NCBI RefSeq assembly: GCF_030122845.1 | Contig: NZ_CP126084.1 | Location: 558,001 to 622,000, forward strand | Direction of reading: 5' to 3' | Source of the DNA: Paenibacillus woosongensis | GTDB lineage: Bacteria; Bacillota; Bacilli; Paenibacillales; Paenibacillaceae | DNA length: 64,000 bases | Shown here: positions 28,072 through 37,450 of the stretch, in pieces | Layout: each line of letters starts with the position of its first letter | How positions within the stretch are numbered: position 1 is the stretch's first letter | Notes under the pieces: model-generated | Databases searched by the model: none | What the model saw: only the letters and a program-made list of their open reading frames with translations | What the model was told of the DNA's origin: nothing | Program-made: the position numbers and the translations under genes

Positions 28072-29145
28072 ATGGGTATGAAAAAATGGATGAGCTCGAT
28101 CACCGCGCTGACGATGGCTGCTATGCTCTTCACGGGCTGCGGATCTGCAGGCGGCAACAATGCCGCACCTGCGAATAACGGAGGCGGGGACGCCGCTCCG
28201 GCGAAGCCGCAAGGCAAGCTGACCGTATATGTCGGATTCCAGGAAGACCACGCGGTGGCCGCGATCAAGAAGTTCACAGAAGATACAGGCATTGAGGCCA
28301 ACATGATCCGGATGTCCGGGGGTGAAATTCTTGCGAAGGTCCGGGCGGAGCAAGGCAACCCGCAAGCTGACGTGTGGTACGGCGGGCCAGCGGACACGTT
28401 CGTGCAAGCGACAGCGGAAGGACTGCTGCAGCCGTATACATCGCCGATCGCCGAGAAGGTCGACGCGAAGTATAAAGATCCGGACGGCAACTGGACGGGC
28501 ATCTATGTAGGGGCGCTCGGTTTTGCTTCCAATAAGGAGTTTTTGGCGAAAAAAGGCCTGGAGGCTCCAAAAACATGGGAAGACCTGCTGAACCCGGCGT
28601 TTAAAGGCGAAATCGTTATGGCGGACCCTGCTTCCTCCGGTACGGCTTATACGGCGATGTATACCGTGCTGAAGGTGATGGGCAGCGAAGAGAAGGGCTT
28701 TGAGTATCTCAGCAAGCTGCATCCGCAAATCCAGCAGTATACGACCAGCGGCTCCGCACCAGGACGGATGGTTGGCATGGGTGAGGCTGGCGTAGGCATT
28801 CTGTTCGCGCATGACGTCATCAAGTATCAAGAAGAAGGCTTCGATAGTCTGGAGCTGACGATTCCTGAAGACGGGACAGGTTATGAGACAGGCGCGATCG
28901 GGATTATCAAAAATACGAAAAACGAAGAGCTTGCACAGAAGTTCGTAGACTGGGCTCTGTCTCCGGCAGGTCAAGAGGTCGGCAAAACTGTAGGCAGCTA
29001 CCAGAACCTGACGAACCCAGATGCGGTAGGCCCAGAGAAAGCTGTGAAGCTGTCCGATATCAACACGATCGACTACGACGTCGTTGAAGCGGGTAAAGAG
29101 CGTCAACGCCTGATCGACAAATGGAGTGCCGAAGTTAAGAAATAA
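28072..29145 (+). CDS. ABC transporter substrate-binding lipoprotein (AfuA/FbpA-like), first copy
   Basis: A 357-residue exported lipoprotein with the lipobox LFTGC (Cys near residue 23), followed by an Ala/Asn/Gly-rich tether. The mature domain is a type II periplasmic-binding fold of the COG1840 ferric-binding-like group (KLTVYVGFQEDHAV, WTGIYVGALGF, GYETGAIGIIK). Ferric-binding members usually use two adjacent tyrosines; I do not see that pair (the region reads QQYTTSG), so iron is not assured. AAAGGGGGA precedes the ATG at 28072. The permease gene follows after 39 nt. A closely similar protein is encoded at 32062. Confidence 0.9.
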   Translation: MGMKKWMSSITALTMAAMLFTGCGSAGGNNAAPANNGGGDAAPAKPQGKLTVYVGFQEDHAVAAIKKFTEDTGIEANMIRMSGGEILAKVRAEQGNPQADVWYGGPADTFVQATAEGLLQPYTSPIAEKVDAKYKDPDGNWTGIYVGALGFASNKEFLAKKGLEAPKTWEDLLNPAFKGEIVMADPASSGTAYTAMYTVLKVMGSEEKGFEYLSKLHPQIQQYTTSGSAPGRMVGMGEAGVGILFAHDVIKYQEEGFDSLELTIPEDGTGYETGAIGIIKNTKNEELAQKFVDWALSPAGQEVGKTVGSYQNLTNPDAVGPEKAVKLSDINTIDYDVVEAGKERQRLIDKWSAEVKK

Positions 29146-29184
29146 CTATCAGTTCAGTAGATATTCAGAGAGGAGAGAGCTTGA

Positions 29185-30840
29185 ATGAGCGCCATGTTCA
29201 AGAGATTCAAGCGCGAGCCGCTCCTGCCGATTCTCATCGTGTTGGTCATGCTCTGCTTACTCGTATTTATCGTCTATCCCTTATTCCAAATTGCAAAATC
29301 CAGCTTCGTCGGGTCCACCGGCGAAGTTGGCTTAGAGGGGTATCAGAGAGTGCTGTCCGGGGGCGGGTTGTTCCACGCCCTGGTCAACTCCCTGGTGCTG
29401 GCCGTCCTGACGGCGACGTTGTCCACGGCGATTGCGTATGTTTTTGCCTATACGTTTGCTTATGTAAAAGTACCGTTCAAAAAGCTCTTTAACGGCATTG
29501 CCATTCTGCCGGTCATTTCACCGCCGTTTGTCATTGCCCTATCCGCCATGCTGCTTCTCGGGAAGCAGGGGCTGATCACCAAGAATTTGCTGGGACTTGA
29601 AAATGCGAATATTTACGGGCTGCATGGCCTGGTTCTCGTTCAGACGTTATCTTTTTTCCCGATTGCATTCCTGACACTCTCCGGGCTGCTGCGTTCCATT
29701 AGCCCATCCCTGGAAGAGGCCAGCCAGAACATGGGAGCCAGCCGGCTGAAGACGTTCCTTAGCGTCACGCTGCCGCTGTCCGTACCGGGCATCGCCAATG
29801 CGTTCCTGCTCGTGTTCGTTCAATCGCTTGCTGACTTCGGGAACCCGATGACGATCGGGGGGAACTACTCTACTGTTGCCAGAGAGATCTATTTGCAGGC
29901 TGTCGGAAGTTATAACCTGCAGGCCGGAGCCGCCTTGGCGATGGTATTGCTGACGGTCACGATTATCGTTTATATTTTGCAAAACTTCTGGGTTGGCAAG
30001 AAAAGCTATGTCACTGTAACGGGCAAGCCTACCGGACAGCGGAGAATGATTGAGTCCGGGGCGGTTAAACATGGACTATTCACATTTTGTATGATCATGT
30101 CGCTTGCTGTTATCGCGTTCTATGCCCTCGTACCGATCGGTTCGTTCATCAAGCTGTGGGGCATTAACAACAGCCTGACACTGGATCACTACAAATATGT
30201 ATTCTCTATAGGACAGAAGGCGATCAAGGATACGCTGACGCTCGCCATTGTCGCGACGCCGATCGCGGGACTGCTGGGCATGATCATCGCTTTCCTGATT
30301 GTCCGCAAACGCTTTTTTGGTAAAAAAGCTTTGGAAGTCATCAGCATGCTGTCGATTGCGGTGCCGGGTACGGTCATCGGGATCGGGTATATTCTCGCTT
30401 TCAACAAAGCGCCATTAGCGCTGACCAGCACAGGGATCATTATCGTCGCTGCGTTCGTTGTGCGCTCCATGCCGGTGGGCATTCGCTCCGGGGTGGCGGC
30501 TCTGCAGCAGATCGATCCGAGCATCGAGGAGGCTGCGACGAATTTGGGAGCGAGTGGCAGCAAAGTGTTCACGAGCGTCGTGCTGCCGCTGATCAAATCC
30601 GCCTTCTTCAGCGGTCTCGTAAACAGCTTCGTCAAGAGCATGACCGCGATGAGCGCCGTTATTTTCCTCATCTCGGCCAAATACAACCTCATTACCGCGT
30701 CGATTCTGGCGCAGGTCGAGGCGGGCCGGATCGGCGTCGCCAGCGCCTATTGTACGATCCTGATCCTGATCATGGTCGTGGCGCTCATCTTGTTAAACTT
30801 GCTTGTGAAATGGATGGGCGGCAAAGAGCGGTCTGCTTGA
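29185..30840 (+). CDS. ABC transporter permease, fused double permease (FbpB-like)
   Basis: A 551-residue membrane protein made of two binding-protein-dependent permease halves in one chain. Each half has an EAA loop: SLEEASQNMGASRLKTF (near residue 175) and SIEEAATNLGASGSKVF (near 445). About 12 membrane segments are expected. It is the translocation pore for the ligand of the neighbouring lipoproteins. AGGAGAGAG precedes the ATG at 29185. The duplicated-permease architecture is typical of COG1178 ferric/thiamine/phosphonate-type importers. Confidence 0.92.
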   Translation: MSAMFKRFKREPLLPILIVLVMLCLLVFIVYPLFQIAKSSFVGSTGEVGLEGYQRVLSGGGLFHALVNSLVLAVLTATLSTAIAYVFAYTFAYVKVPFKKLFNGIAILPVISPPFVIALSAMLLLGKQGLITKNLLGLENANIYGLHGLVLVQTLSFFPIAFLTLSGLLRSISPSLEEASQNMGASRLKTFLSVTLPLSVPGIANAFLLVFVQSLADFGNPMTIGGNYSTVAREIYLQAVGSYNLQAGAALAMVLLTVTIIVYILQNFWVGKKSYVTVTGKPTGQRRMIESGAVKHGLFTFCMIMSLAVIAFYALVPIGSFIKLWGINNSLTLDHYKYVFSIGQKAIKDTLTLAIVATPIAGLLGMIIAFLIVRKRFFGKKALEVISMLSIAVPGTVIGIGYILAFNKAPLALTSTGIIIVAAFVVRSMPVGIRSGVAALQQIDPSIEEAATNLGASGSKVFTSVVLPLIKSAFFSGLVNSFVKSMTAMSAVIFLISAKYNLITASILAQVEAGRIGVASAYCTILILIMVVALILLNLLVKWMGGKERSA

Positions 30841-30945
30841 TGAGTGGAGGGTTAGGGGGAGGGGTGAACACTCGGCCCCTTATCCTTACTTCGCGGCTAT
30901 GCTCGCCATTGCCGGTTGGGTTCATCCTTAAGGAGGTATGTTAAT

Positions 30946-32007
<1,062 letters not shown>

Positions 32008-32061
32008 CTTCAGCCTGCATCTAGAATCGTTGACATCATGCCACAGAAAGAAGGGGATTGC

Positions 32062-33090
32062 ATGAAAAAAATAGCCATAGGCGGTTTGCTGCTCTCCCTG
32101 CTGATGTCATTATTTCTATCTGCCTGCGGCAAGGAGAGTCCAGGTACCCTGACGGTGTATGCCGGACTATATGAAGACCATGCGATTAAGGCGATGGAGA
32201 CCTTTCAGAAGCAAACTGGCATCAAGGTGAATTACGTGCGGATGTCGAACGGAGAGATTTTGTCGAGAATTCGGGCAGAGCGCAATTCACCTAAGGCCAG
32301 CATCTGGTTTGGCGGGCCGGCAGATACGTTCATCCAGGCCAAGACCGAAGGTCTGCTGGAGCCGTATGTTTCTAAAAATGTCGAAGCCATCCCTCAAGAA
32401 TATTGGGATTCGGAAGGGTATTGGACCGGCATTTACGTAGGCTCGATCGCCTTTGTCTCTAACAAGACCTGGCTGCAGGAGGTGGGGCTGCAGGCTCCGC
32501 AGTCGTGGCAGGATCTGCTGAAGCCGGAATACCGGGGCATGATCTCGATGGCTGATCCCCGTTCCTCGGGGACAGCCTACACCACGTTGGCTACGCTGGT
32601 GCAGCTGTTCGGCGAAGACGAGGCTTTTGATTACTTGCGCCAGCTGCATCAGCAAAATGTCATCTACACCACCTCCGGCAGCGTTCCCGGACGTACCGTA
32701 GGCATGGGAGAAGTGGGGACCGCCGTCATGTTCTCCCACGATGCGCTGAAATTCTACAAGGAAGGCTTCCAAAACCTCATTATCGGCTTCCCAACCGAAG
32801 GCACGGGCTACGAGATCGGCGCCGTCGGCATCATCAAGGGCGGCCCGCATCAGGAGGAAGCCCGCCAATTCGTCGACTGGGCGCTGACCAAACAAGCCCA
32901 GGAGCTCGGCAAGCAGGTCGGCAACTACCAGCAGCTCACCAACCGCGACGCTATCGCGCCCGAGGAAGCGATCCCGCTGGAGAAGCTGAACGTCATCCCC
33001 TACGACCTCGACTGGGCCGGCCAAAACCGCGAGCGGTTGATCAACAAGTGGACGACCGAGGTGCTGGGAGTGGGCAAGGGGAAGGATTGA
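32062..33090 (+). CDS. ABC transporter substrate-binding lipoprotein, second copy
   Basis: A 342-residue lipoprotein (lipobox LSAC) paralogous to the one at 28072: both share WTGIYVG, SSGTAYT, YTTSGS.PGR.VGMGE and a GYE.GA.GIIK segment. It lacks the long Ala/Asn tether of the first copy. AGAAGGGGA stands before the ATG at 32062; the frame also contains an ATG at 32038 that would place extra residues before the signal peptide. It closes the operon after the ATPase gene. Two receptors for one permease suggest two related ligands or different affinities. Confidence 0.9.
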   Translation: MKKIAIGGLLLSLLMSLFLSACGKESPGTLTVYAGLYEDHAIKAMETFQKQTGIKVNYVRMSNGEILSRIRAERNSPKASIWFGGPADTFIQAKTEGLLEPYVSKNVEAIPQEYWDSEGYWTGIYVGSIAFVSNKTWLQEVGLQAPQSWQDLLKPEYRGMISMADPRSSGTAYTTLATLVQLFGEDEAFDYLRQLHQQNVIYTTSGSVPGRTVGMGEVGTAVMFSHDALKFYKEGFQNLIIGFPTEGTGYEIGAVGIIKGGPHQEEARQFVDWALTKQAQELGKQVGNYQQLTNRDAIAPEEAIPLEKLNVIPYDLDWAGQNRERLINKWTTEVLGVGKGKD

Positions 33091-33161
33091 GGGAGTTTTT
33101 GGCGAGTAGGGATATGTGAGGGAATGAGAGGCTAAGAGAGGGAATGAGAGGCTAAGAGAGG

Positions 33162-33194
33162 GCCTAACTACAATGTTGTAGTTAGGCTCTTTTT
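33162..33194 (+). terminator. Terminator with perfect 12-bp stem (GCCTAACTACAA)
   Basis: GCCTAACTACAA, a TG loop and TTGTAGTTAGGC form a perfect hairpin followed by TCTTTTT. A tandem copy of a 20-nt unit (GGAATGAGAGGCTAAGAGAG) precedes it at 33121-33160. A related hairpin occurs at 45506-45540. Confidence 0.9.
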
Positions 33195-33240
33195 GTCGTT
33201 TCCTTGATTTTACAAATGGGCTATAATCTTGGGTAATGAG
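33195..33240 (+). promoter_or_regulatory. Promoter-like module, copy 1
   Basis: GTCGTTTCCTTGATTTTACAAATGGGCTATAATCTTGGGTAA-type sequence with TATAAT at 33222-33227 and TTTCCT 17 nt before it. The same sequence recurs at about 40817, 43438 and 48290, each time after a terminator. It faces the DUF4062 gene and a short remnant. Confidence 0.55.
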
Positions 33241-33309
33241 GGAGGGTGTTGGAGGGGAGATGTATAGCGAGGAGAGGATGGTTGCCATTAAGGTGGGAAT
33301 GCCGTGGAG

Positions 33310-33411
33310 ATGGAAGGGTATACGAAGTTTGTGAATGACTTCCTGATAGTGTATTGGCGAAGTTTGCGAAAGAGGAGTTATAAGAAATTACCGGGAAATA
33401 TAATTGTGTGA
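33310..33411 (+). pseudogene. Short gene remnant beginning MEGYTKFVN
   Basis: A 33-codon open frame whose first nine codons match those of the broken gene at 40887 almost base for base, after which similarity stops. No ribosome binding site of note is seen. I read it as the 5' stub of a gene that was cut or recombined away, leaving its promoter module in place. Confidence 0.45.
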
Positions 33412-33428
33412 ATGTTGAGGGATAAAAA

Positions 33429-34460
33429 ATGGATAAACGGTATCAAGTTTTTGTTAGCTCTACTTATCAAGATCTTCAGGAAGAGAGACAAGAAGTTATG
33501 CAAGCCCTTCTTGAACTGGACTGTATTCCTTCAGGTATGGAGTTATTCCCCGCTGCAAACGATGATCAATGGACTTTAATAAAAAAAGTTATTGATGATA
33601 GTGACTATTATATGGTTATTATTGGGGGAAGGTACGGTTCTATAGGACCTGATGGATTAAGTTTTACGGAAATGGAATATCGTTATGCTGTTAGTTGCGG
33701 TAAACCTGTGATTGCCTTCCTACATAAAAATCCAGGGGAATTATCGGCAAATCGCACTGAAAAAGATCCTGATAGTATTACAAAATTAAATGATTTTCGC
33801 AAAATGGCCGAAATGAAGTTAGTAAAATACTGGACAACTCCATTTGATTTAGGATCAATGGTATCACGGAGCTTAATAAGATTAATTAAAACCAATCCTG
33901 CAATTGGATGGGTTAGGGCAGACCAAGTTCCAGATGAAAATTCATCCAAAGAAATTTTAAGATTGCGCAAGCAAGTTGAAGACCTTGAAAAATCACTAGC
34001 TGAAGCAAGAACGCAAGCTCCACAGGGTTCTGAAAACTTGGCGCAAGGCACTGACGAAGTTGAATTAGAATATTCATTCGTTACAAAAGATCCAAAAACT
34101 TATAAAAGAATTAGATATAAATCTGATTTTATTACTACTTGGAATGAACTTTTTTCTAGACTCGCTCCTTTTATGATTGACGAGTCTGATGAGCAAAGGT
34201 TGCTTATTGCGATTAATGATTATATAAGTGAATCCGAAAGAGGAGAATTGAAACAGGAAGATGATTTTAAAGGAAAAGTATTGGAGAGTTTTGAAATTAA
34301 CGAGTCTAACTTTCAAACAATACTAATTCAATTTAGAGCACTCGGACTAATTATAAAAAGCAATCGACAGAGGAGTTTGAGAGATAAGGGAACATATTGG
34401 TCATTAACACCTTATGGTGATGAAATAATTACACAGATAAGGGCAATTAGAAAAGAATAA
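33429..34460 (+). CDS. DUF4062 domain protein
   Basis: A 343-residue protein whose first ~100 residues match DUF4062 (YQVFVSSTYQDLQEERQ, SGMELFPAANDDQW, YYMVIIGGRYGS). This TIR-like, NAD- or nucleotide-binding-type fold often stands in front of STAND ATPases in defence or signalling proteins. A coiled-coil-like stretch follows (about residues 175-200), then a mixed alpha/beta C-terminal domain that may contain a winged helix (ends LTPYGDEIITQIRA); no NTPase motif is visible. GAGGGATAAAAA precedes the ATG. Base use is much more AT-rich than in genes to the left, suggesting acquisition. A defence role is possible but unproven. Confidence 0.85.
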   Translation: MDKRYQVFVSSTYQDLQEERQEVMQALLELDCIPSGMELFPAANDDQWTLIKKVIDDSDYYMVIIGGRYGSIGPDGLSFTEMEYRYAVSCGKPVIAFLHKNPGELSANRTEKDPDSITKLNDFRKMAEMKLVKYWTTPFDLGSMVSRSLIRLIKTNPAIGWVRADQVPDENSSKEILRLRKQVEDLEKSLAEARTQAPQGSENLAQGTDEVELEYSFVTKDPKTYKRIRYKSDFITTWNELFSRLAPFMIDESDEQRLLIAINDYISESERGELKQEDDFKGKVLESFEINESNFQTILIQFRALGLIIKSNRQRSLRDKGTYWSLTPYGDEIITQIRAIRKE

Positions 34461-34487
34461 TATTTTTTTATTTCAGAGATGTCTGTA

Positions 34488-34659
34488 ACATCGCCTAACA
34501 TAGTATTCATGCTACGTCGCTATCGTTCCTTAGTCCGCCCAAGAATATTCGGGGGAAGTGGAGTCAGGCGTACAACCCTGCGAACCTAACCGCAATGCGG
34601 CCGCTCAATCCGTTCGCTTAAGATTCTCAGGTTCTTGAATACAAAAACGTTATACGACA
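34488..34659 (+). repeat. attC-like element, copy 1
   Basis: Starts with TCGCCTAACA, ends with ACGTTATACGACAT, and internally shares ACAACCCTGCGAACCTAACCGC and AGGTTCTTGAATAC-like words with the element at 35307. The ends fit the R''/R' layout of integron attC sites (RYYYAAC ... GTTRRRY) only approximately. It is longer than most attC sites. Confidence 0.5.
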
Positions 34660-34744
34660 TACCTGAAGATCTATTAAATCTATTTTAATATAAGCCATAA
34701 TAGATGAAGCTTTTTTATGTCACACTATAATTGGTGGTGATGAT

Positions 34745-35242
34745 TTGAGAACAGGTGGATTAGGTACGATTATAGCAATCATCTTAAGTTTTGTATTGGG
34801 ATTTAGGGGATTGTATCGCCTGATATTAATGCAAAGGTACACGCGTTTTTTGATTTATTCAATTTTTTGGTTTGGGTTCCCAATGTTTGCAACGATATTT
34901 TTTTACCGTATTGGTGAATTAGATCCAGAAAGAAAGATGTGGGCAGGTATTCCTTTATTTCTAACTGGTTTTTGTTGGGCTTTTTTCGGATTACATATAA
35001 ATAAAAAAGTTGAAAACATAAAGTATAACAAGAATTATCAAGATGATAAGTCTAAAATAAGAAGAATTGTAGGAGCTATTATGGTCACGGTTTCAATTGT
35101 AGCCTGGTTCATGGGATATAATTATTATCTTATGATATTTGATGGTTCAGAGATAATTTTACCATTTATTTGTTCAATTCTCTTTTTCTGTGGATTCGTA
35201 TATTTGATTACGGGGAATCCATTCAATGAAGTAGACAGTTAA
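34745..35242 (+). CDS. Small membrane protein in a cassette-like setting
   Basis: A 165-residue protein with about five hydrophobic helices and a charged loop (about residues 88-110). It starts at TTG 34745 behind GGTGGTGATGA. I do not recognise the family. It is the only gene between two attC-like elements in the same orientation, as a gene cassette would be. It may be an immunity or stress-type membrane protein, but nothing in it proves that. Confidence 0.65.
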   Translation: MRTGGLGTIIAIILSFVLGFRGLYRLILMQRYTRFLIYSIFWFGFPMFATIFFYRIGELDPERKMWAGIPLFLTGFCWAFFGLHINKKVENIKYNKNYQDDKSKIRRIVGAIMVTVSIVAWFMGYNYYLMIFDGSEIILPFICSILFFCGFVYLITGNPFNEVDS

Positions 35243-35306
35243 ATTGGATTAATAACAAAAGATATTTTCAAAAAACAGTCAATGGTGCTACTCGAATAAG
35301 CCAGAT

Positions 35307-35470
35307 ACATCGTATAACAATTCACGCATTGCAGCATTGCAGCATTACAGTCGCTCGGTCGCCAAGAGTTGTGGATTCAGGTGACAACCTGTGAACCTAA
35401 CCACGTCGCGGTTGCGCTCGTTGGGGGGACTAAAAGTTCTTGGGTTTGTGAACGCAAGAATATTATGCGT
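35307..35470 (+). repeat. attC-like element, copy 2
   Basis: Starts ACATCGTATAACAA and ends AATATTATGCG. Its left end GATACATCGTATAAC is close to the reverse complement of the right end of copy 1 (GTTATACGACATACC). Its core shares GGATTCAGGTGACAACCTG and TGAACCTAACCAC with copy 1. It closes the single-gene cassette-like unit. Confidence 0.5.
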
Positions 35471-35589
35471 AATTCTATTTCATTGGTGAAATCATGAGAA
35501 ATCAAATAGAAGAAATGATTGGGTATCCTAACGCGTTGGATAAGCGAGATACAATTAAATAATTCAATTGGATATTATGATAGTAATTA

Positions 35590-35774
35590 GATTTTGAAAA
35601 ATTATCCTGTAATGTTTAAATGAACTTGATGGATACAAATTAATCAACGCTAACATTGAAACCAGTAATGTCTGTGCTGTTGATTTAATAGATCGTGAAA
35701 ATAAAGTTGCTTTTCAAGTGATTTCAAGAACTGATGGTAAAAAAACGAAATATAAATTAACCGACAATCTGTAA
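35590..35774 (+). pseudogene. Remnant of a SMEK-domain protein
   Basis: In frame from about 35622 the DNA encodes LNELDGYKLINANIETSN and then VCAVDLIDRENKVAFQVISR before a stop at 35772-35774. This resembles the core of SMEK domains (I/LDLGD..N..FQVTS), which are found in phage-defence proteins. A second frame just upstream continues the similarity (DFEKLSC), indicating a frameshift, and no start codon fits. It appears to be a decayed defence gene. Confidence 0.5.
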
Positions 35775-35807
35775 TAATCAATCTTAAGAAGAAAAGGAAA
35801 TATAACT

Positions 35808-36272
35808 ATGGAGGCATATACTGAAATATCTTTTTATTTACCATTTTTTGATTTAATAGATGATACAGATGAGGCATCTAGTATTGAAAAATTATTAAGA
35901 CAATTTAATATCAATCTTGATTTAACGGAATTATATAATAAATATAACTCATATGGCGAAGGGCCTGATAGTGTAGGTAAAGGGGATGTTCTTGTGTTTT
36001 TTAAGAGAGACGATAAGGAAAGCTTTATATTAATAGATTTGTTTCATGATTTTACTGATCAGTACAATATGGTGAAACTAGGAGTACGCAGTTCTATTAA
36101 AAGTTTTGAGGAAATAAAGGACGCAATATATAGTATTTACTCAAGAGCAGAAATAAAAAGTAAAATAAACGAGAGTAGTAATTTATTGAAACAAGAAATA
36201 TTTGATTATCCCAAAGAGATTCGTTATGGAGATCAAACGTACATAAGAAACATCCTTTACAACACTAAATAG
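35808..36272 (+). CDS. Hypothetical protein, 154 residues, immunity-like
   Basis: An acidic soluble protein with no signal peptide or membrane segment; it starts at ATG 35808 behind AGAAAAGGAAA. A mixed alpha/beta pattern (FFKRDDKESFILIDLF) and an acidic N-terminal helix are reminiscent of polymorphic-toxin immunity proteins, but I recognise no family. It sits in an array of such small genes and follows a decayed SMEK gene. Confidence 0.7.
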   Translation: MEAYTEISFYLPFFDLIDDTDEASSIEKLLRQFNINLDLTELYNKYNSYGEGPDSVGKGDVLVFFKRDDKESFILIDLFHDFTDQYNMVKLGVRSSIKSFEEIKDAIYSIYSRAEIKSKINESSNLLKQEIFDYPKEIRYGDQTYIRNILYNTK

Positions 36273-36321
36273 AATTTTCAAATACAATTAATAGAACAAT
36301 GTGTTCACACTGAGGCTTCTG

Positions 36322-36420
36322 GCGTGGTCTGCACGAAGTGGATATCAGAGAAATAGATCGGGCAGACACCCCAATCAGCATTAAAACGCAAGTTCAAAAA
36401 ATAGAGCTTACAGGCACTTA
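36322..36420 (+). pseudogene. Possible C-terminal gene remnant
   Basis: A frame reading GLHEVDIREIDRADTPISIK followed by TQVQKIELTGT and a stop looks protein-like but has no start codon and is preceded by stops. I do not recognise the source. It may be the tail of a displaced gene. Confidence 0.25.
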
Positions 36421-36657
36421 ATTTTTTGAAATATGTAATTCATTGAAGAGATATAAGGCGTCCTTAAATCCTTGTAGATATATTTTACTATCTAGAACTG
36501 TTCGTATTGAGAATTGAGCGTCTTCATAGAGGAATAGGGTATGTTGGAGGCTGTCAGGGACAGATGTTTGAAGGGTCTGTAAGTATTGCTTAGATTCATT
36601 AGATATTTCTATGAAATAAGAATTATGTTTTGTAAGTTCATTGTGTAATGATTCCAA
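36418..36657 (-). CDS. Small DUF6809-like protein
   Basis: A 79-residue helical protein when begun at TTG 36657; the C-terminal IYLQGFKDALYLFNELH resembles the end of DUF6809-type Bacillales proteins (from memory). No good ribosome binding site stands before this TTG. The same frame extends upstream to an ATT at 36705 that lies 6 nt after a perfect AGGAGG, giving 16 more residues including RDINRPTIRKRLE. Initiation at this rare codon is therefore worth considering. Divergent from the HTH gene at 36876. Confidence 0.6.
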   Translation of the reverse strand: MESLHNELTKHNSYFIEISNESKQYLQTLQTSVPDSLQHTLFLYEDAQFSIRTVLDSKIYLQGFKDALYLFNELHISKN

Positions 36658-36875
36658 TCGCTTACGAATAGTGGGTCGATTAATATCTCTAAGGAGTTTT
36701 CCAATATGACACCTCCTAAATTCCGTTTGTATTTACGAATTAAAGTTTAACTTATTGAATATTATTTTAACATATCAAATATCCTTGTCAAGAGAACATA
36801 AATATATTTTTGATTAGGCGAAGATTGTTTAATATAATTGAAGAAAACTTCAATTAATCTGAGAGGGAACGAGCA

Positions 36876-37073
36876 ATGATAAGTTATAAACCATTACAAA
36901 AATTGCTGATAGATCGGGATATAAAGAAACAGGAGTTATTAAAAATGACGGGTATCTCATCAGCAACGATGGCTAAATTGAATACGAACGAATATGTTTC
37001 TCTAGAAGTCATTGATAAAATTTGTGCAGCGCTGGATTGTCAGCCTGGTGATTTATTGGAGCATATACCTTAA
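36876..37073 (+). CDS. Cro/CI-type helix-turn-helix protein (YozG-like)
   Basis: A 65-residue single-domain DNA-binding protein of the XRE/Cro class: LLKMTGISSATMAKLN is the recognition region and CAALDCQPGDLLEHIP is the typical C-terminal end. GAGAGGGAAC precedes the ATG. It is divergent from the small gene at 36418 and may repress both promoters in the shared AT-rich gap. A hairpin terminator follows at 37144. Confidence 0.88.
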   Translation: MISYKPLQKLLIDRDIKKQELLKMTGISSATMAKLNTNEYVSLEVIDKICAALDCQPGDLLEHIP

Positions 37074-37143
37074 AAAAAGAGAATGGAATAGAGCGTGAAA
37101 TGATTTTGCAATAAGAGTTAGTTAAAAAAATATATTCAGACAA

Positions 37144-37192
37144 ACACGACCCGACCTAAGATAAGATCTATCTAAGGCCGGGTCTCGTGTCG
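37144..37192. terminator. GACCCG...CGGGTC hairpin, copy 1
   Basis: ACACGACCCGACCT pairs with AAGGCCGGGTCTCGTGT across ATAAGATC. Related hairpins lie at 54582-54616 and 56667-56704. It follows the small HTH gene and has no strong T-run. Confidence 0.6.
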
Positions 37193-37201
37193 TAGGTGCA
37201 A

Positions 37202-37321
37202 AATGTTAACGGAAATTATTCAAGTGTTAATTTTGGAGAATTGCTCATATCGCTTAGAGGATTTATTGAAAATCAATACCGATTATTACCTTTATTAGAG
37301 CTAATTAATACGAATATTTAG
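37202..37321 (+). pseudogene. Possible C-terminal gene remnant
   Basis: A frame ending NQYRLLPLLELINTNI then stop reads like the tail of a protein (also NYSSVNFGELLISLRGFI), without start or ribosome binding site. The rest of 37074-37450 shows only the hairpin at 37144 and AT-rich sequence. Confidence 0.3.
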
Positions 37322-37450
37322 TTAATTAGTCTGGAGCTGGAGGTTGAGTGGGAGTATAAATTGGAATATTATATTTGTTGTTTTCGGATATCAACACAAT
37401 GATACGCCGAAACGCTTCAATTAATTAGGGATAAAAAAGGGGAAAGTGCT

